From Mycteria americana (taxonomy: Eukaryota; Chordata; Aves; Ciconiiformes; Ciconiidae): a stretch of DNA of 64,000 nucleotides. Both the position numbers and the translations under genes were made by a program. The notes beneath the pieces were generated by a model. The model worked only from the letters and a program-made list of their open reading frames with translations. It was not told the origin of the DNA and ran no database searches. Positions 14,501 through 51,700 of the stretch are shown here, piece by piece. The DNA is taken from positions 36,016,316-36,080,315 of the forward strand of contig NC_134372.1 in the NCBI RefSeq assembly GCF_035582795.1, written 5' to 3'. The first letter of the stretch is position 1; each line of letters starts with the position of its first letter.

Positions 14501-14928
14501 AGCTCCCTCACATTACTTACTGCAAAAATCAAACTCTGCTTGCAGTTGTAACTCACTGTAACGACCTTACCGACTTGACTTTTGAGCGCTTCTGTTTTTT
14601 AATTGGGACATTTGCCTGAGAAACAGCTGATCCGCAGGAACATTTTAAGATACCGTATTCTAAATCGGGAGCGGGGTTTTTTTCCTTAATGTATTTTAAC
14701 AAGTACTAGACATACTGAGTTTGGAAGCCTGACAGCAACTGAACAATCCGCTCTGGGCACGCACCCCAAGAGGAGACCCAGGCTTGGCTCAGGACGCCAG
14801 CAACAAGCAGCCAGTGTACCGCTCTTCATTCAAGTACTTCGCAGCTACGCCTCGAGCGAGCCCGGGACCTTCGGAAAGCGGGCGGCACGCCCACAGAGCG
14901 CCGCCGGGCCCGGCTGGCACCAACACCT

Positions 14929-14949
14929 CGGCGGCGGCGGCGGCGGCGG
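14929..14949. repeat. CGG trinucleotide run
   Basis: About seven CGG units in the CpG island upstream of VSTM2B exon 1, possibly within its 5' UTR. A second short GGC cluster follows at about 14959-14971. Confidence 0.7.
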
Positions 14950-15640
14950 GCAGGGGCAGCGGCGGCGGCGGAGCCGTGGCGCGCAGCGGCAGGGGCAGCG
15001 GCGGAGGCGCGGGGCCGCGGTGCGGGGCGGCGCCAGGCGGGGCCCTCCCGCTGTGGGCGGAGCGGTGCGCGGCCGCGGAGGCGGGGGCCGGCCCGCGGGG
15101 GCAGCTGCGGCCGGGCCGCCCGTCGCCCGGGAGCGGAGAGGCGGGCTGGGACGTGCCGGCGCGCCTCCTCCGTGCGGCCGCCGCCCGTGCAGGGGCAGAG
15201 CCCGGGCCGCGACGGGGCCACGCCGGGCGCTCCCCGGGCGCAGGGAGAGGAGGCTCGTCCCTGCCGCCTGGCTGGACCTTCCTGCGAGCTCCGAGAGCGG
15301 ACTCCGTGTGATGGGTCTCGGAGGGGAGCCCGGCGTCGCCTCCTCGCTTGCGGGCAGCAGGAGCCCCCATCCGGCGCAGGGCAGCTGAATCCCGCCCGCG
15401 GCGGAGCGGGGAGCCGGGACCAGATTTATCGCTTCATTCCCAGGAACGTCGCTTCCACCTGCGAGCGAGTTTGAGCCGCCGGCTGTGGATTTTGTATTTG
15501 CTTCCCCGCAAACCAAGATTAGTCGGGTGGCTTTGGCTTTTTGGAAAGGAGCCCTGACCCGGCCCCGCTGTGTGCGATGGATTGAGGCGTGCCCGGCTGC
15601 GCCCCGAGCCCGGCCCCCGCCCGCAGCCCACGTAGATGCG

Positions 15641-39136
<23,496 letters not shown>

Positions 39137-39770
39137 CGGACTACTTCCTCCACTCCTCCTCAGCCAAACAAAAAGGAACCTATTTAAAAACAGAACAAAC
39201 CCCTGACAAAAAAATACCTACGGTTCTAAAGATGGACAGAAAGAGACTGAAAGAAGCATGATAAATTCTACATGGGGGGAAAAACATATTTTTGGGGATG
39301 CCACAGAAAGTAAACCACATAGAATAATGCATTTAGTTTCCAGACTCTATGGTGTAAAGCCCTGCTCTGTGCATGGCACTTATGATTTCTCTATTTTAAT
39401 GTAATATTTTTTCTTTTCTAAACCTTTCCTCTGACTCTTCATTTTGCACGAACTGTTGAGCAGTTATCTTTATGACAATATGTAAAGATGTTGGGTCAAA
39501 GCCCTTCCTAAGAAAGGAAATATTTTTAGTAGATTATTGTGTTTAGGTTTTTTGGATTTCCTTTTTCTTTTTTAATTAAATTATTTCTTTTGGAGACATT
39601 TTAATTAAAAAGGTACATCTTACCATAATTAATATTCACTGTCAATAATATTTATTTTTAAATGAAGATTGGAAACAAGGTAAGACATTTGTTTATAAAC
39701 TGTATTGTATATTGCTGAATAACAGTTGAATAAAAAGATTTTGAAATAAAGTTTTTACAGATGTGTGTGC
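39137..39770 (+). other. VSTM2B: VSTM2B 3' UTR
   Basis: AT-rich sequence without coding potential runs from the stop to the tandem poly(A) signals near 39.73-39.75 kb. It is about 630 nt if cleavage is at about 39765. Confidence 0.75.
39729..39769 (+). terminator. VSTM2B: Tandem poly(A) signals of VSTM2B
   Basis: AATAAA occurs at 39729-39734 and again at 39745-39750. A GT-rich downstream element (TGTGTGTG) lies at 39762-39769. This is a textbook cleavage and polyadenylation site for the exon-5 form. Confidence 0.8.
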
Positions 39771-42700
39771 CTTTCCCTGTGCCCTGAAGCTCCCTGAGAA
39801 GGCTTCATGGCTGTGTCTGTTCCCTACCTTGTCACAGCACGGAGAATTGGGGAAGGGTGCATCACAAACAAAATAAAATTAAAATCAGCTATTTATTACA
39901 CACCCCCATGTATTGCCACTACAGCTGCATTTTCCTGTGGTGACGGCGGTTATCTCTGGGCAGTTAATGCAAGGTCTAGTCAGATGGACAGTGTGACAGC
40001 GTGGAGCCTTCAAGGTAAGTTGCTTTGGTTTTCTCCAGGCCTCTGAAAAAAGATGAAGCAACCAGTGGAAAATAAAAATAAAAATGAATCAACCTGGAAT
40101 GTTGTATTCCCCAGACCTGGTTCCAATATTTGTTTAAAATATATTAAGATTTTTTAAATTACATAATTGTGTCACTTGTCTTACCAAGTGAGCTTTCCTC
40201 TAATGAAAGCAAAAGGCCTTTTTACAGTAAATACAGCAGTTCCTTTTCTGTTCCAAAATGCTTGTTTTTTAAGTGGGATAAGAGGATGACTTGGTAAAGA
40301 AACACGACCTTCTTTAGCTGAATTTCCTGAAGTACTTTGAATTTTCCTATGTCTGACTGTGATTCTTATCCTTTCATTTGCGTAGCATTTTAGAAAGGAC
40401 CTTAATTGTGGACATGGTAAAGTGACGGCTGCAGCGCCAGCAGGACTCTGTCGGCAGAAGCTGTGGAGCAAAAGCAGGACGTGCCGTCGCCTCACCTCGT
40501 ACCCGAGTCCTCTTCTAGAAGGAGGGTAGGAAGGGATTTTCAATTTCTCAGATGGTCAGAGTTTGCTTTTTCTCGGGCTGCCAGTAATAGTGAGGGATTT
40601 GTGCCACTCGCATCTCACTAGGTGTGAGCCCAGAACACATCTGTGTTTCATACATGCTACTGCATTGTGGTAATAAAAGCGCTCTTGTACTGGAGCCAAC
40701 TCACCGTGGGGATCCAAAGGTGATAAAACCTTTGTGAGAATGTTCATCCCCTTAACGTCAGCTGTAGTATCCCATGGATTGGGGAATAATCCATAATAAT
40801 CTCACAAAAAGCAGAACTGCTCTTCGGAAGGACTTGGGGGAGGTGGTTGTTGCAAGCCTGGAAGTGCACCAGAGCGTGAGACGGTGAAGAGCACAGTCCT
40901 TGGCTTCCATATGCACGCGGGAAGGCAAGTCTTTTATAACCTGAAACAAAAAGACAGGTAGAAAAAAAGATGTGAATGTCAGACCGTGCCTAAATGAATA
41001 CCAGCATTCGTGTCTGGGAACTCGTTCAAGGCCAATTATTCAATGTAGAGGTATGTGTGGAGTCTGTAATGTCACGAGAGCTCTCATCCTTCACGTAATG
41101 GCCGGTCATGAAAGTGAAGCCTGCCTGGGTTTGAACTGTGGGTCCTCTGATGAGCTCATCATCACTGCTGCTTTTTCTCAAGGGCAGTGAATATTTCCCA
41201 GTGACTTATCTGCCTTCTAAGGGAGAGAACCAAAACAAGTTTTTCCACAAGAGGAAGAAGAAAATCTGCCTAAATTTATCTAAACAAATAGCTGATGCTT
41301 GAAGCAGTGGACCATGTCTACCTAGGAGTAGTTATGCTTCTATTTCAACTTCAGCCATACCTCAGCATGGTCTTTTAGTAAATAGATTATCTGCTTTGCT
41401 CTGATACTTTTGTTTCATCACTTACAGAGTACCTTATGTCTTGAATTGCATACTGTGTGGTTTGCAGAAAACATGGGAGGAAATACATCATCTTGCATTT
41501 GTCCTCCCCTTTGTATTGTAGCCTGTTACCTGCACAGGGATGTGGCAGCAACTGGAAGTTTTGTGTGCAGTGGCAGGAGTAGAATTATCAAGGTCTTTTA
41601 GACTTTAATCACATTAAAGGTGAAAAAATATTAAATCTGCAACTAAAAATAACTTTTTATCCTTTCTGAGATCAGAAGTAAGCGTGCCACAGTAGGAATA
41701 ACAATTCTTATATTCCAATTCACTATAAAACCTCAGAACTACTAAACAATAACCTGAGGATTTGATGAAAAATCTCTTCTAACAAAAGCAATAGGCATCT
41801 TTTATTTCCAGCAAAGACCTGCACACATGCAGAGATAACTCATTCCCAGGACACAGGATAACTGCAACCAGGGAGCAGATTGCCAAGATAACCTGGCTCT
41901 CCCCCTACCTTCGCTATATTTCTGCCTTCAAAAATGTGCAGAATGAGTCCTCCAGGTTTTGGGGCCTTGGTTTCCACATTCGGGCCAGCCTTTTTGCAAA
42001 ACACACAGCCTGTGTTTGGCCTGGTATTTGCGTAGTGCCGGGGAAATGACTGGCTTAAGAGGAGGCTGCAGCTTTCGGTGCAGTACTTAGCTTTAAAAAG
42101 CACTTAAAGGAATGAGAAACGTTTTGACGGAAAAATGTAAAGAATTTGGAGCCTTATTGCTTGTGAGCGTGTTAAGGACTTGTGCTAAAACATCTGTCCT
42201 TTGAGCGTGCTCGTTCTTCTGAAAAGGGCAACTGCCTCACTTCTGCTGATGGTACTCACAAAGGGCAAGGTGAGGTTTTGCCGTACCCTTAACGAACGGA
42301 GGCTAGTGGCGAATCTTGCTCTTTCATAAATCTCAGCGTTCCTCGTGGTGTCTGCTGTCGGAATCGATTAGGAGTAAGTGCTTGGACTGCAGAGCCGGGG
42401 AACGGCGGCCTGTCTCCTGCGGTGCCCTGCAGAGCCGGGCAGAAAGTCCTCCGGTGCTGTGGTGGGCTGGGTGCGTCCCGGGGGGACAGCCCCCGGCCCC
42501 TGCGCTGGGGACAGCACAGGCAGCGGCTCCTCCTCGCAAAGCCAGCAAGCGGCCCCGCTGGGAAGCATGAGCGATGGCTGTTAGGGGCCAGAGCCGAGTC
42601 GTCTATAATATAATCATAAGGAAACACACGTTTTTCCTGAGAGAAAATCGATAGAACTTTGCACTTTTCCTTGTAATATTTCCAGTCTGCGCCATCAGCC

Positions 42701-45700
42701 GTAGTTTGCTCACAGTTATACTGCTGTAAATTCACTGCGAGTTAATGGATTTCTACAAAAATGAATGGATTTACAACAGTGTAAGAGAGCCGATGCTAGA
42801 GCCATGCACATGTAAAAATACATGGAACAAAAGTAGTTTTATAGCACGCAGGTGACCTTCAAAGCGCCAAGACCTAGCAAGTAAAAAGCAAAATTACCTA
42901 GTTCCTGGTATGCTCCTTTTCTGGCAAAACTCCCAAGGTAAATAAAGCGTGCAGTCCTGAAAGCATCGCTGTGCGTGGCAAGAGGGCCAGAGGCCCACCG
43001 AAGGGAAGACGGGCGAGCGAGCAGCTTCACGCCGTGATGGAGAATGCAGAAGACTGTCTGAACATGTCATTTTTCATTTCCTGCATAAAACATTTTGGAG
43101 CCTCGTATCACTGAGAATTAGTAAGTAAGTAAATAATGTGCTCCCAACCTTGTGTGTCAAAACTAGGTTGGTTAATGTATGAGCTGCCTCTGTTGCATTT
43201 GTTACTACACAGTAAATTTCATGCTTAGCCAGAGGCTGGCAAAGTTCATTTATTCATTATCCCCAAACTTCGGGCAGTTATTATTCAAACTCCCCTAGTA
43301 CATCTATTTAATAAGAAGAGAACAGAAAATTGATGGGATCAAAAATGTTAAAGTCTTAATTAAAGCTTTTAGCAAAATACTGATGGGGGGGGGAGGGGGG
43401 TTGTTGTTGTGAGAATATTAATTTGTAGCGCGCGAGTGCTGCCCGGTTTTGCTGGGAGCAGAAGGGCTCTCCAGCCCTGCCGAGGGAGCTCGGCCCCGGC
43501 AGCCCGGTGCGCTGCGGACCCCGCGGGGACACCACCCTGTCACCCCGGGGCTCTCCGCCACCCGGCCAGGGAGAACCGGTGCTGCAAGCCGTGGGAGAGG
43601 GCTAAAATACCGACATACGCAAATTATTGCTGATTAATAAAGGGAGTGTTTAGATGGTAAGACATTCGCTTACGGCATAGAAAATCTGTGGGATTTTTTT
43701 CTTCACTGTTTTGGGGCTTTTGTGGTGTTTTTGTCCCCCGGCAGCCCTGTAGTACCGCAGGCCACTGAGCGGTGATGCGGGGGGCTGCCGGGCGGTGGAG
43801 GGCTTCACTCTGGTGAGATGCCCTGAGGCAAAGCCCCGGGCTGCGTGCGTGCGTGGGGCAGGTTTGGGTGTTGTTCACACGGGAGCAGTTACAGTTACTC
43901 CACGGGAAAATTGACTGGCCCTAAAGCAAAGGGAACGAGACGCGGGCTGGCAGAGTCGCAGGCAGGCAGGAGGGCGGCCACGGGGTTCCTGCCCCAGAGC
44001 AGCAGCAGCGCCCGACCTCCGGGCACGGCCGTGTGGTGGGACGGGGACGGGGAGGAGGAGGGGAGGTGGGGGCAGTCGCTGGTTTTAGACCAGCAATCTC
44101 TGCTGAGTAAAAAGATGCATATCATTATAAATGGAGCAAGCCGGGGAAAAGACGTGGTTCAGATCTGCATCAACGACAATCCAAAATATAGCACTAAACA
44201 AGATGGCTTTTTTTAAGGATCTGCGCTAATGTCAGCGAATGGATTGAAATCTCCTATTTTTCCTCTGGTGACTGCCAGCCTTTTAATTATAGCAATTATG
44301 GACATTCCAAGCAAATCACAGTTACATTAAGAGTCGAATCGAAGAGGACTGTGCTGTAGAGCTAGTTAATGGATTTCCCTATTTGTTGTCTATAGATTTG
44401 GTTTCCTGTTATTGTTAAAATGTTTCTTAAATCTCATATGGAAAATCATCTGTAGTTTAATACAAATTAAATGACAAACATCTTGATAAATAACTCAAAA
44501 ATGCTTACAGTTCAATTCAGGATTATACTTTTCCAATAGGACATTTTTTTGGAATTTACTCTAGGGAAGATGGGAAAGGGGATGTTAAGCTATTTTTTTT
44601 TTCTATTCCATGACCAGATCTGTCAAAAACTTTAATTCATCTCTGTGTTAATACCCTTGAAATAGGAAGCAACAGCTAAGACTTCGGGAGTGTTATGCAG
44701 GATGAAAAAAAAAACAGATGACCACATAAAACGGGCTCTTATTTTTGGATCTTCTTGTCATTTTCCTTGAAAAATCTGAAGTCATCGATTTTTTTAACAA
44801 ACTAGAATAGGAATTCTTCATTAGTAAATATTTTTCAGGCTTGTAAGTTGCTCTGACAATCCAGTGAGCATCACGACTCATTCTGGGTTCCCGAGTGATC
44901 TACATAGTATCTAGGCAGGTGTTGATATTCAGGCTGTCAGTCGAAGTCAGCTGTTTTGGCAAAAATTAGTAGAATACTCCTGATTTCCAAGTGCTGTGTT
45001 TTTTATAATAGTTTTTCATTTCATTTTTTTTAACAGATTGCTTCTCTCTTCATGGTCCATGGTAAACATGAGATTGAGCTCTGAATTCCCATGGCAGAGC
45101 CTCTTTTTAATGTATATGCTGTAATTTATCTACTTACTGTTCGGGACAGTTGTATTTCAGTGCTTCCAGAGTTGTCAGCGTTGATCCAAGTGACTGATCC
45201 CTGTCAGTATGTCATTAATCAACTGTCTTTGCAGTTTTAAAAAATGTGTCATCAGCCCCACCGGGAGAGCTGCTGCGCTGTTCGGATGGGTCTGAGGAAG
45301 GTCGGTGTCAGGACTTCGACACCCTCCTTGGGTTGCCTCATCCTTCCCTCCCAAGAAGAGCAGCAAGAGGGGTTGCTGTGACCTAGATATGAGCAGCTCG
45401 GCCAAATGTTAGCAAAGGGTCTGATAACTAAATTACCCCTTGGGACATGTGCCCTCCCATGGCATCGGGCAGCCCTGGGCCGGGGGACAGCCTGTGCCCC
45501 GAGACGTGCACTCAGAGCATCAGTCCTCTGGGGCCTCCGGGGCATCGCCAATGTGTTGAGGACTCTGGTTTTCTTCCTCTGCTTTCTGGGATCCCCTCGA
45601 AAGCACCGAAAGCAGTATGGCAGGGACGAAATTGCCAGGCTCCCAGAGCTGTGGCCAGCGCAGCTCAGGAAGCCTCTTGCCCAGCGTCCCAGAGCACGAC

Positions 45701-48700
45701 TCGGCCTGGCGTGCTCTGCTCTGGCAGCACAGCCACCCCTCGCCCCAGCTTTGAGCCAGCAAGGACAGCGGGAGCACAAGGAAAAGCCACCCGTCGGTTC
45801 CTGAAGGGACCCTCCAGTGCCTCAGGATTTAAAAACCTGCTTTCCCTAGTTAAACTAATCCCATGTCTCCGACAGGAATCAGGATGTTGTTGGAACACCC
45901 CACATTGTTATACCGAACACACATTGCTCTGCGCTCAGGAAAGCGGCGAGTACCCAGTCAGCGTGCCTTGCCGCAGCCAAGCCAAGCAGTGCGTGAGCTT
46001 GGGAGCTGCGCTTGCTCGGGAACGTTGATAAATCTTGGGACGAGGACATGGTGTGCACATCTAAATCTGTGTCAGGCCAAGGAATAACTGTACTGAGTGA
46101 TGATCCAGACCGAACCATGTCTGTCAGTGATACCGGTTACCCTGAGGGGAATGCAGCACTCGAGAAAGCGCACGAGAGAAGCTAAAGGCAACAAAATCAA
46201 ATGAGACGATGAAAATGTACAATTTGATTAAGGAAGCATCAGTTACTTTATGATCTTTACCAAATACACTCAACGTTTGTGATTCATTTATGCTAATTCA
46301 GTACAAGACAGTAAAAATACAATCATTCAGTGCTACAAATAATAGTGTGATCCATTTATAGAGTGCTTGGGTATAATTTCAACTTTTACAGTATAGTGGT
46401 ATGAAAGTCTCAAGTTAGTTAAATGCACAGCAAGGTGCTAATTGCAATCCTGGTTAAAATGAACCTCAGTTTATGGTTAAGTCGCTGGTTGAGCTAATGA
46501 TTTTGTATCTGAGCTAGCTGAGTCCCACTGAAGGCAGCAGCCAGACTCTTATATAGTGAAATCTTTTTAATAATTAATAACACTGGCATTTCAGTCTCCA
46601 GAGAAGTAAGCAGGGTTTGACAAGACAGGAAAACCAAAGCTGAGCACATGCGGGTGCATTGATCCTGTTGCGGGTTGGTTGATGTGGCCACCTTGCAGTT
46701 CTCCAGCACGTAGGGAGAGACAGAAGAAAGGCTCGCTCGCCTCGCCGCCGCCAGGGCTGGGAGAGCTCGGACTCAAGCAAGTAGCAGTTAGCAACACACA
46801 GCAGGCACCTGTCAAAAGCTGAACTGTAACGTGATTTAATATCAAGGCTGAGTAAATGGAACTAAATCCAGCTTGCCGCAGTGTCAAATGTGAGAAGTTG
46901 AACTTTTTGCAATATTTTTCAAGAACGTAAAATCTCTTTATTAACCCAAGGGTTAATTATTTTGAGACCAGAGAGATCTTATGCTACTTACACTAGACTG
47001 AAGCATTTCACTAAAGCAAACTATCTCAAAAGCAAATGCATGGAGCTTTGCTGGGTTCAGAAAGTATTTGTCAACCTGGTCGTAAATGTGCACGGAAAAG
47101 TCAGCTAAGTTTAGGCTCATTACCCGGGGTAATTCAAGCCTTGCCGCTGCAGGTTTTTGGAGCAGAGCAGCACCACAGAAAGCGCTGCTCATGTGCAGTG
47201 CCATGCAAATGCCATGTGTTCACGCAGCGCGTTTCCCCGCATGCAGTGCTCAGCTGTTGCTGCTGGCATTTACAGGGCTCGAGGAAAACATCCGTCCGGT
47301 TTGGTGTTTATAGCTGGGAGTGCGACTGCAAAATGGGGAGGGAGGAGGGGAGGCGGTGTGGGAAGCCACCGGGGCCATTTACCGGGGACGCTGTAAAACT
47401 CACCTGCTGTGGGGTCTTGGGAGCAGGAGGCAGCCGCGCTGCACAGTCTGCACAGGGAATGTGGTCAGTCGGTCCTGCGGTCATGCTGAAGCCATTTATT
47501 TTTATTTGAGCAACACTTAATATTCCCAAAACAGCCGGATGGAGCTCAAGGAGACAGGTGAATAAGCGGGAGCAGCACGATTTGCCACGGCTCAAAGTTT
47601 CACTCTGCTCTAAAACAAGCTTTTCTCAGTGGAGAAAAAGGCTGTGTGTTTTTTTCTTCATATGCTGAACCAAGTAGCAAAATAAGGTGTTTTCCCAAAT
47701 AAACACACTGATAATGGTTTTCGCTATGCGTCCCTAGCTAATTGAGGTGCAATGGAGTGCATAATTCAAATGCTATCTAGCCTGAGGGCTTAAAGAAAAG
47801 CTTAACTCTGCCTGCAAACCAGGGTGGAGATAGCTGATGTGACAACTGCCTATCAGTAGGCTGCAGGCTTTCAAACAAGCAGGCGACATCGGTGCACTAT
47901 CTGATTGCAGCTTAAATTCTGCCCACAGTCGTGCCTGCTTGGTTCAGCGTAGTTACTCGGTGGCCAATAAGGCATTCAGTAGTCACAATGTACAGCTTAT
48001 TTCAGGAGAAAGTATTTTAACAGCACAGGTGACTACCGCGCATGCATTAAGAAAACCAGGACACAGCGAACCAAATTTAGTTTAGCTACAGTAAAATAGT
48101 TGTAATAGAGCAATGCTGACCCCAGCTACTGAATGGTGATGCTTGGCTTTTGCTGCACAGGAGAGATTAGGTTTTTCTGGTTTGTTTTCCTCCCTCTCTC
48201 TTTATATATATTTCATGTATATAGCGTATATTTAGTATTCAGATGTTTGAGACAAAACCACAACATTTTAGAGAGAAGTGAGTGCCCTTCAAGCCCAGCA
48301 GCGCAAACCACGGTCTCATGGAAACAGCAATTGCAAGTGGAAAATAGCCCCTGCTGTGCAACACCTCCACTTTGTTATATTGCAATATATTTTCTTATTT
48401 TTCATGTGCCTCGCTCGTGTGACCCTGCCAGTATGTAAAAATGGTTGTTGACAGTTTCTTTGGTTTTGTTTTATTATAATGTAATTTATGGGATGCTGAA
48501 AGTCTGCAAGTTACTTGTACTTGACTGACATTTCTCTGAGAGTGGAAAAATTGCTATGTATACTTGACTGAGATTAAAATGGGTAGACTGTGTATAGCTG
48601 TATCCTGCTTTCCAAGTGCAGGATTGGAAGGCTTCCATTAAATTGTTATTTTCAGTTATTATTAGCTCCTAAATCAGTTAATATAATTTCTTTCCCATAA

Positions 48701-51700
48701 TGAATGCACAGCATTGTAAGCCTAAATGCCATATTTTCTATTGATCTATTTCCACAACCTGTTTAGTGAAATAATTAAAATGATTTACAAAGCTGACCCA
48801 ATATCTTAATGGTTTAGTAAATCACGTTGCCGTGTGGGAGGCTCAGCTAGTTTTGAACTCGGAGCTCTTGGCAGCACCAGGACCTGGGAGTGGAGCAGCA
48901 GCGCGTGCCGTGCTGCGTCTGAGGGCGCGCTCAAAGCCGGCCCGTGGAAACGCCTGTGGAGATGCTCAGGGAGATCAAGGGCTCCAGCTGGTTTGTTCCT
49001 TCATCGCCTCTGTTCAAAGTAGGAAAATTTATTGGTGTTACCAAGCCAGAGCAGAATTTGAGCTGCAGTCTGCAGGTAGTATATCTTCGCTGGCAACTTG
49101 AGCATCCCCGTTTTCTACCCCCCAGAATTGACCCCACGTGTCTGTGTGGGCAGCAAAAATGGGGGCAACTGTGGAGGCTGGTATTTTTACATGCAAGACG
49201 ATGTGGGAAATTATTATTTCTATCTTTTTTGGTGGTTTTAAGTTGTAAGAAGAGGACAACTCTAAACGCGATCTCTGTTTAAATGCCAGGAAGGCATTTA
49301 TGGAAGGGCTCAATAGGATTCCCCAGCGTCCAGACAGAGATACACTAAGGCATGCCCCAAAGTCTCTTAAAATCTCTGGAAGTCCCTCTGCTAATCTCAA
49401 AGGGCCACAGGTAACTCCTCAGGCGATAGGGAGGGCTTCACCAAGACCATCTCCCTGGCGCAGGAGCCCTTCCCGTAGTGAAACGGGCTCTCCTGACTCC
49501 TCCACGTCTCCCGCAGCTCTTACAGGCAAACACACAGGGCTGATACAGGTCGGACTTACAAAATATTCCCGGGTTTGTTTCTAGCTCACCTCCCGGTGTT
49601 CGGGTAAGGCTAATGGGGAGCCCTGGGAGCAGGGGCAGAAGGACACCACAGCAGTGCCTGGGAGGAGCCGCAGAAGCCCGTCTCTTCAGCAAGAGTGGCA
49701 AGAGCAAACTACATTTGAAGTGCTGTTATGAAAAGCTGGTAGCAACCCTCTTTCCCATGAAAAAAATGTGCATTTTGACAGCTGCAGTCTGGAACAAAAG
49801 GGATTGAGGTGACTTCTGCGGGATCAGGGCAATTGCTGCGAAGCACGGAGTGTGCAGCCAGGGCCAGCCCTCGGGGGGATCGCACCCCTGCGGGGCCCTG
49901 CCCTGGGCAGCTGCGCAGGGGGACAGCCCCTGGGGACACATGTGCGGGCAGGAAGGTCACGGACCTCCATCCTGGTCCATGACAGGAAGGACAGAGCCCA
50001 TCGCTCTGAAGTCAGTCAGCGTTTGAGACGCCATTTGTAACGTCTCCACCTGCAATCCCTGAGCAAGCCTCGGGCTTGCTTTCAGCATCTAGTACATTTT
50101 TTTTTCATTCTATTCTTTTGCATAATTATACAAAGAAAAGAAAAATGTCCTATAAAAACTTAAAAATTTGAAGACAGTTGTTGGATGCGCTTGGCAGCAG
50201 ATGTCATTATCTTCCTTCGCTGACCCCGACCCGCCACCATTTCTATTTTGCTTTAAATGGACCTGTAATTTCACAATGTGAATTCAGCTGGAACTATTCT
50301 TTTTGTTAAATAAACTTCACCCTTGCGCTGACTGCTCCAGGCTCTGAAAAGAAATACTTCTTGATTGTGACTGTTCCAAAACGTAGGTCTGAAATTCAGA
50401 AAGAAGCGTTGGTAAATGGGCTGTAATCACACTGAAGGGCAAGCGAGTATTCCTCCTCCAAGGCAGAAGAAAATAAAGGAAAATCTGCTTTGCCTTCTGC
50501 TGCCTCAATGCTGATAATTTTACAGATCAGAGGATTTTTTTAGAAAGAAGCCTGCTGTGCTGCAGTGTGTGTTTCAGAGCTGAAACACCCATAGCCATGC
50601 CCCTAACGCCACACTTGGAAGTGTAAATCGGGGCCTCATTTCTAGGAGCGCCGCGCGCCCAGCAGAGCCTCGCGCTGCCGCTGGCGGAGGCCGGGGCGGT
50701 GGCAGGCACCACCAGCAAGCCCCGGCAACTCCGGATTCACCACAGGGAAGAGCGTGCAATGTTAATGGCATAGCTATCCTCTGATGCGTGCGTGAGAGCC
50801 GCAGGGATGTTACTTGTGAGAGCTTGATGCCTGTGGCAAATATGATTGAAACTGGACACAGGGGTCAAAAACGGCCTCAGAGAGGGACCGTAACGCGCAA
50901 ACACACCCCGCCCGTGCGCGCAGCGGGGTCACAGTCCCCTCGCTGCCTTCTGCATCAGGTGAACGTCTCCCCACTTCCGCGTCCGTCTGGCCTCAGAATT
51001 GGTTTTCTTCCAGAACAGGACAACCACAAAGCAGAAGCAGCTGGGCAGCTCTGCCAACAGTAAGTGCCACATGGCTAAAGCCGACGTGGTCCTGAGCAGA
51101 GACTTACTCATTGCCCCGAGCCCAGACGGCACGTGCAGTTCTGTCATCACCAGCGCGCTTTTACATACAAGTCAGTCCTTTCCTGCAGCTCCTCCGTGCA
51201 CCTCCCAAAGCATCCGTGAGCTTACCGTAGGCGGGAATAACCACTGTTCTTCTGGAGGTGCGATCCACCACTGCAGCACTCCTCATTTCACACCCGTGTA
51301 ACTCTTAGCAATCCTTTTAAGCCACACCAGCACAGAGTGGCTCAAGCTCAAGCTATTTGCTCACTAGGGCTCTGCACTTACTGAGCTGTGGCAAAGCAAA
51401 GGATCCCAAGCAGCTGTCTGCAAATGTGGTTCAGGTCAGTTACAAGTCTGTGATTAGTTAATTCTGTTTAGAGACTCTGCTTAAATGGAACATTTTCTCT
51501 CTCCCATTTTCACCCACTGTTCTGTTTTTAAGAAGTATAAGGTGCTTAATAATCTCTACCACCTGAAATAATCACTGGCAGGATGAAAGCTCTCCCCCTC
51601 CCACCCTGCCATTTTGTCCCACTGCAAATTGTATAAATTATTCTCATGCTAAAATTAACATATATTGCTGAGGCAAATGAATTGCCATCTCCATGTATAT

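Larger units (their letters stand above)
886..14780. other. Intergenic desert upstream of VSTM2B
   Basis: This 13.9-kb stretch is mostly AT-rich with no supported coding exon on either strand. Every open frame is short, lacks a recognisable domain and has no convincing splice partners. It holds a short TA run (8521-8534), a short CT run (about 11228-11241), a 9-bp perfect hairpin (1652-1672), small GC-rich patches (about 3540-3760 and 4560-4740), and clusters of TAAT core motifs (for example 4120-4200). By position it could hold enhancers for VSTM2B, but nothing in the sequence proves this. Confidence 0.5.

Noticed and set aside
14784-15370. Long open frames on both strands (175-273 residues) upstream of VSTM2B exon 1
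   Set aside because: All are Arg/Pro/Ala/Gly-rich frames caused by CpG-island composition. They overlap each other on both strands and match no family.
15485-15640. In-frame upstream ATG that would lengthen VSTM2B by 52 residues
   Set aside because: The extension would bury the signal peptide and lacks family similarity, while the ATG at 15641 has a better context and matches the human start.
39807-40046. 79-residue open frame just past the VSTM2B poly(A) site
   Set aside because: No recognisable domain; only the internal 51-nt splice-bounded part was kept as a weak finding.
45252-46028. Frames of 130-190 residues in the downstream desert
   Set aside because: Overlapping frames on both strands in a GC-richer patch, without family resemblance or consistent splice sites.
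51014-51059. 46-nt pseudo-exon with good acceptor and GTAAGT donor
   Set aside because: It is open from exon 4 phase but exits in phase 2, and joining it to 57461 gives an immediate stop. No other partner was found.
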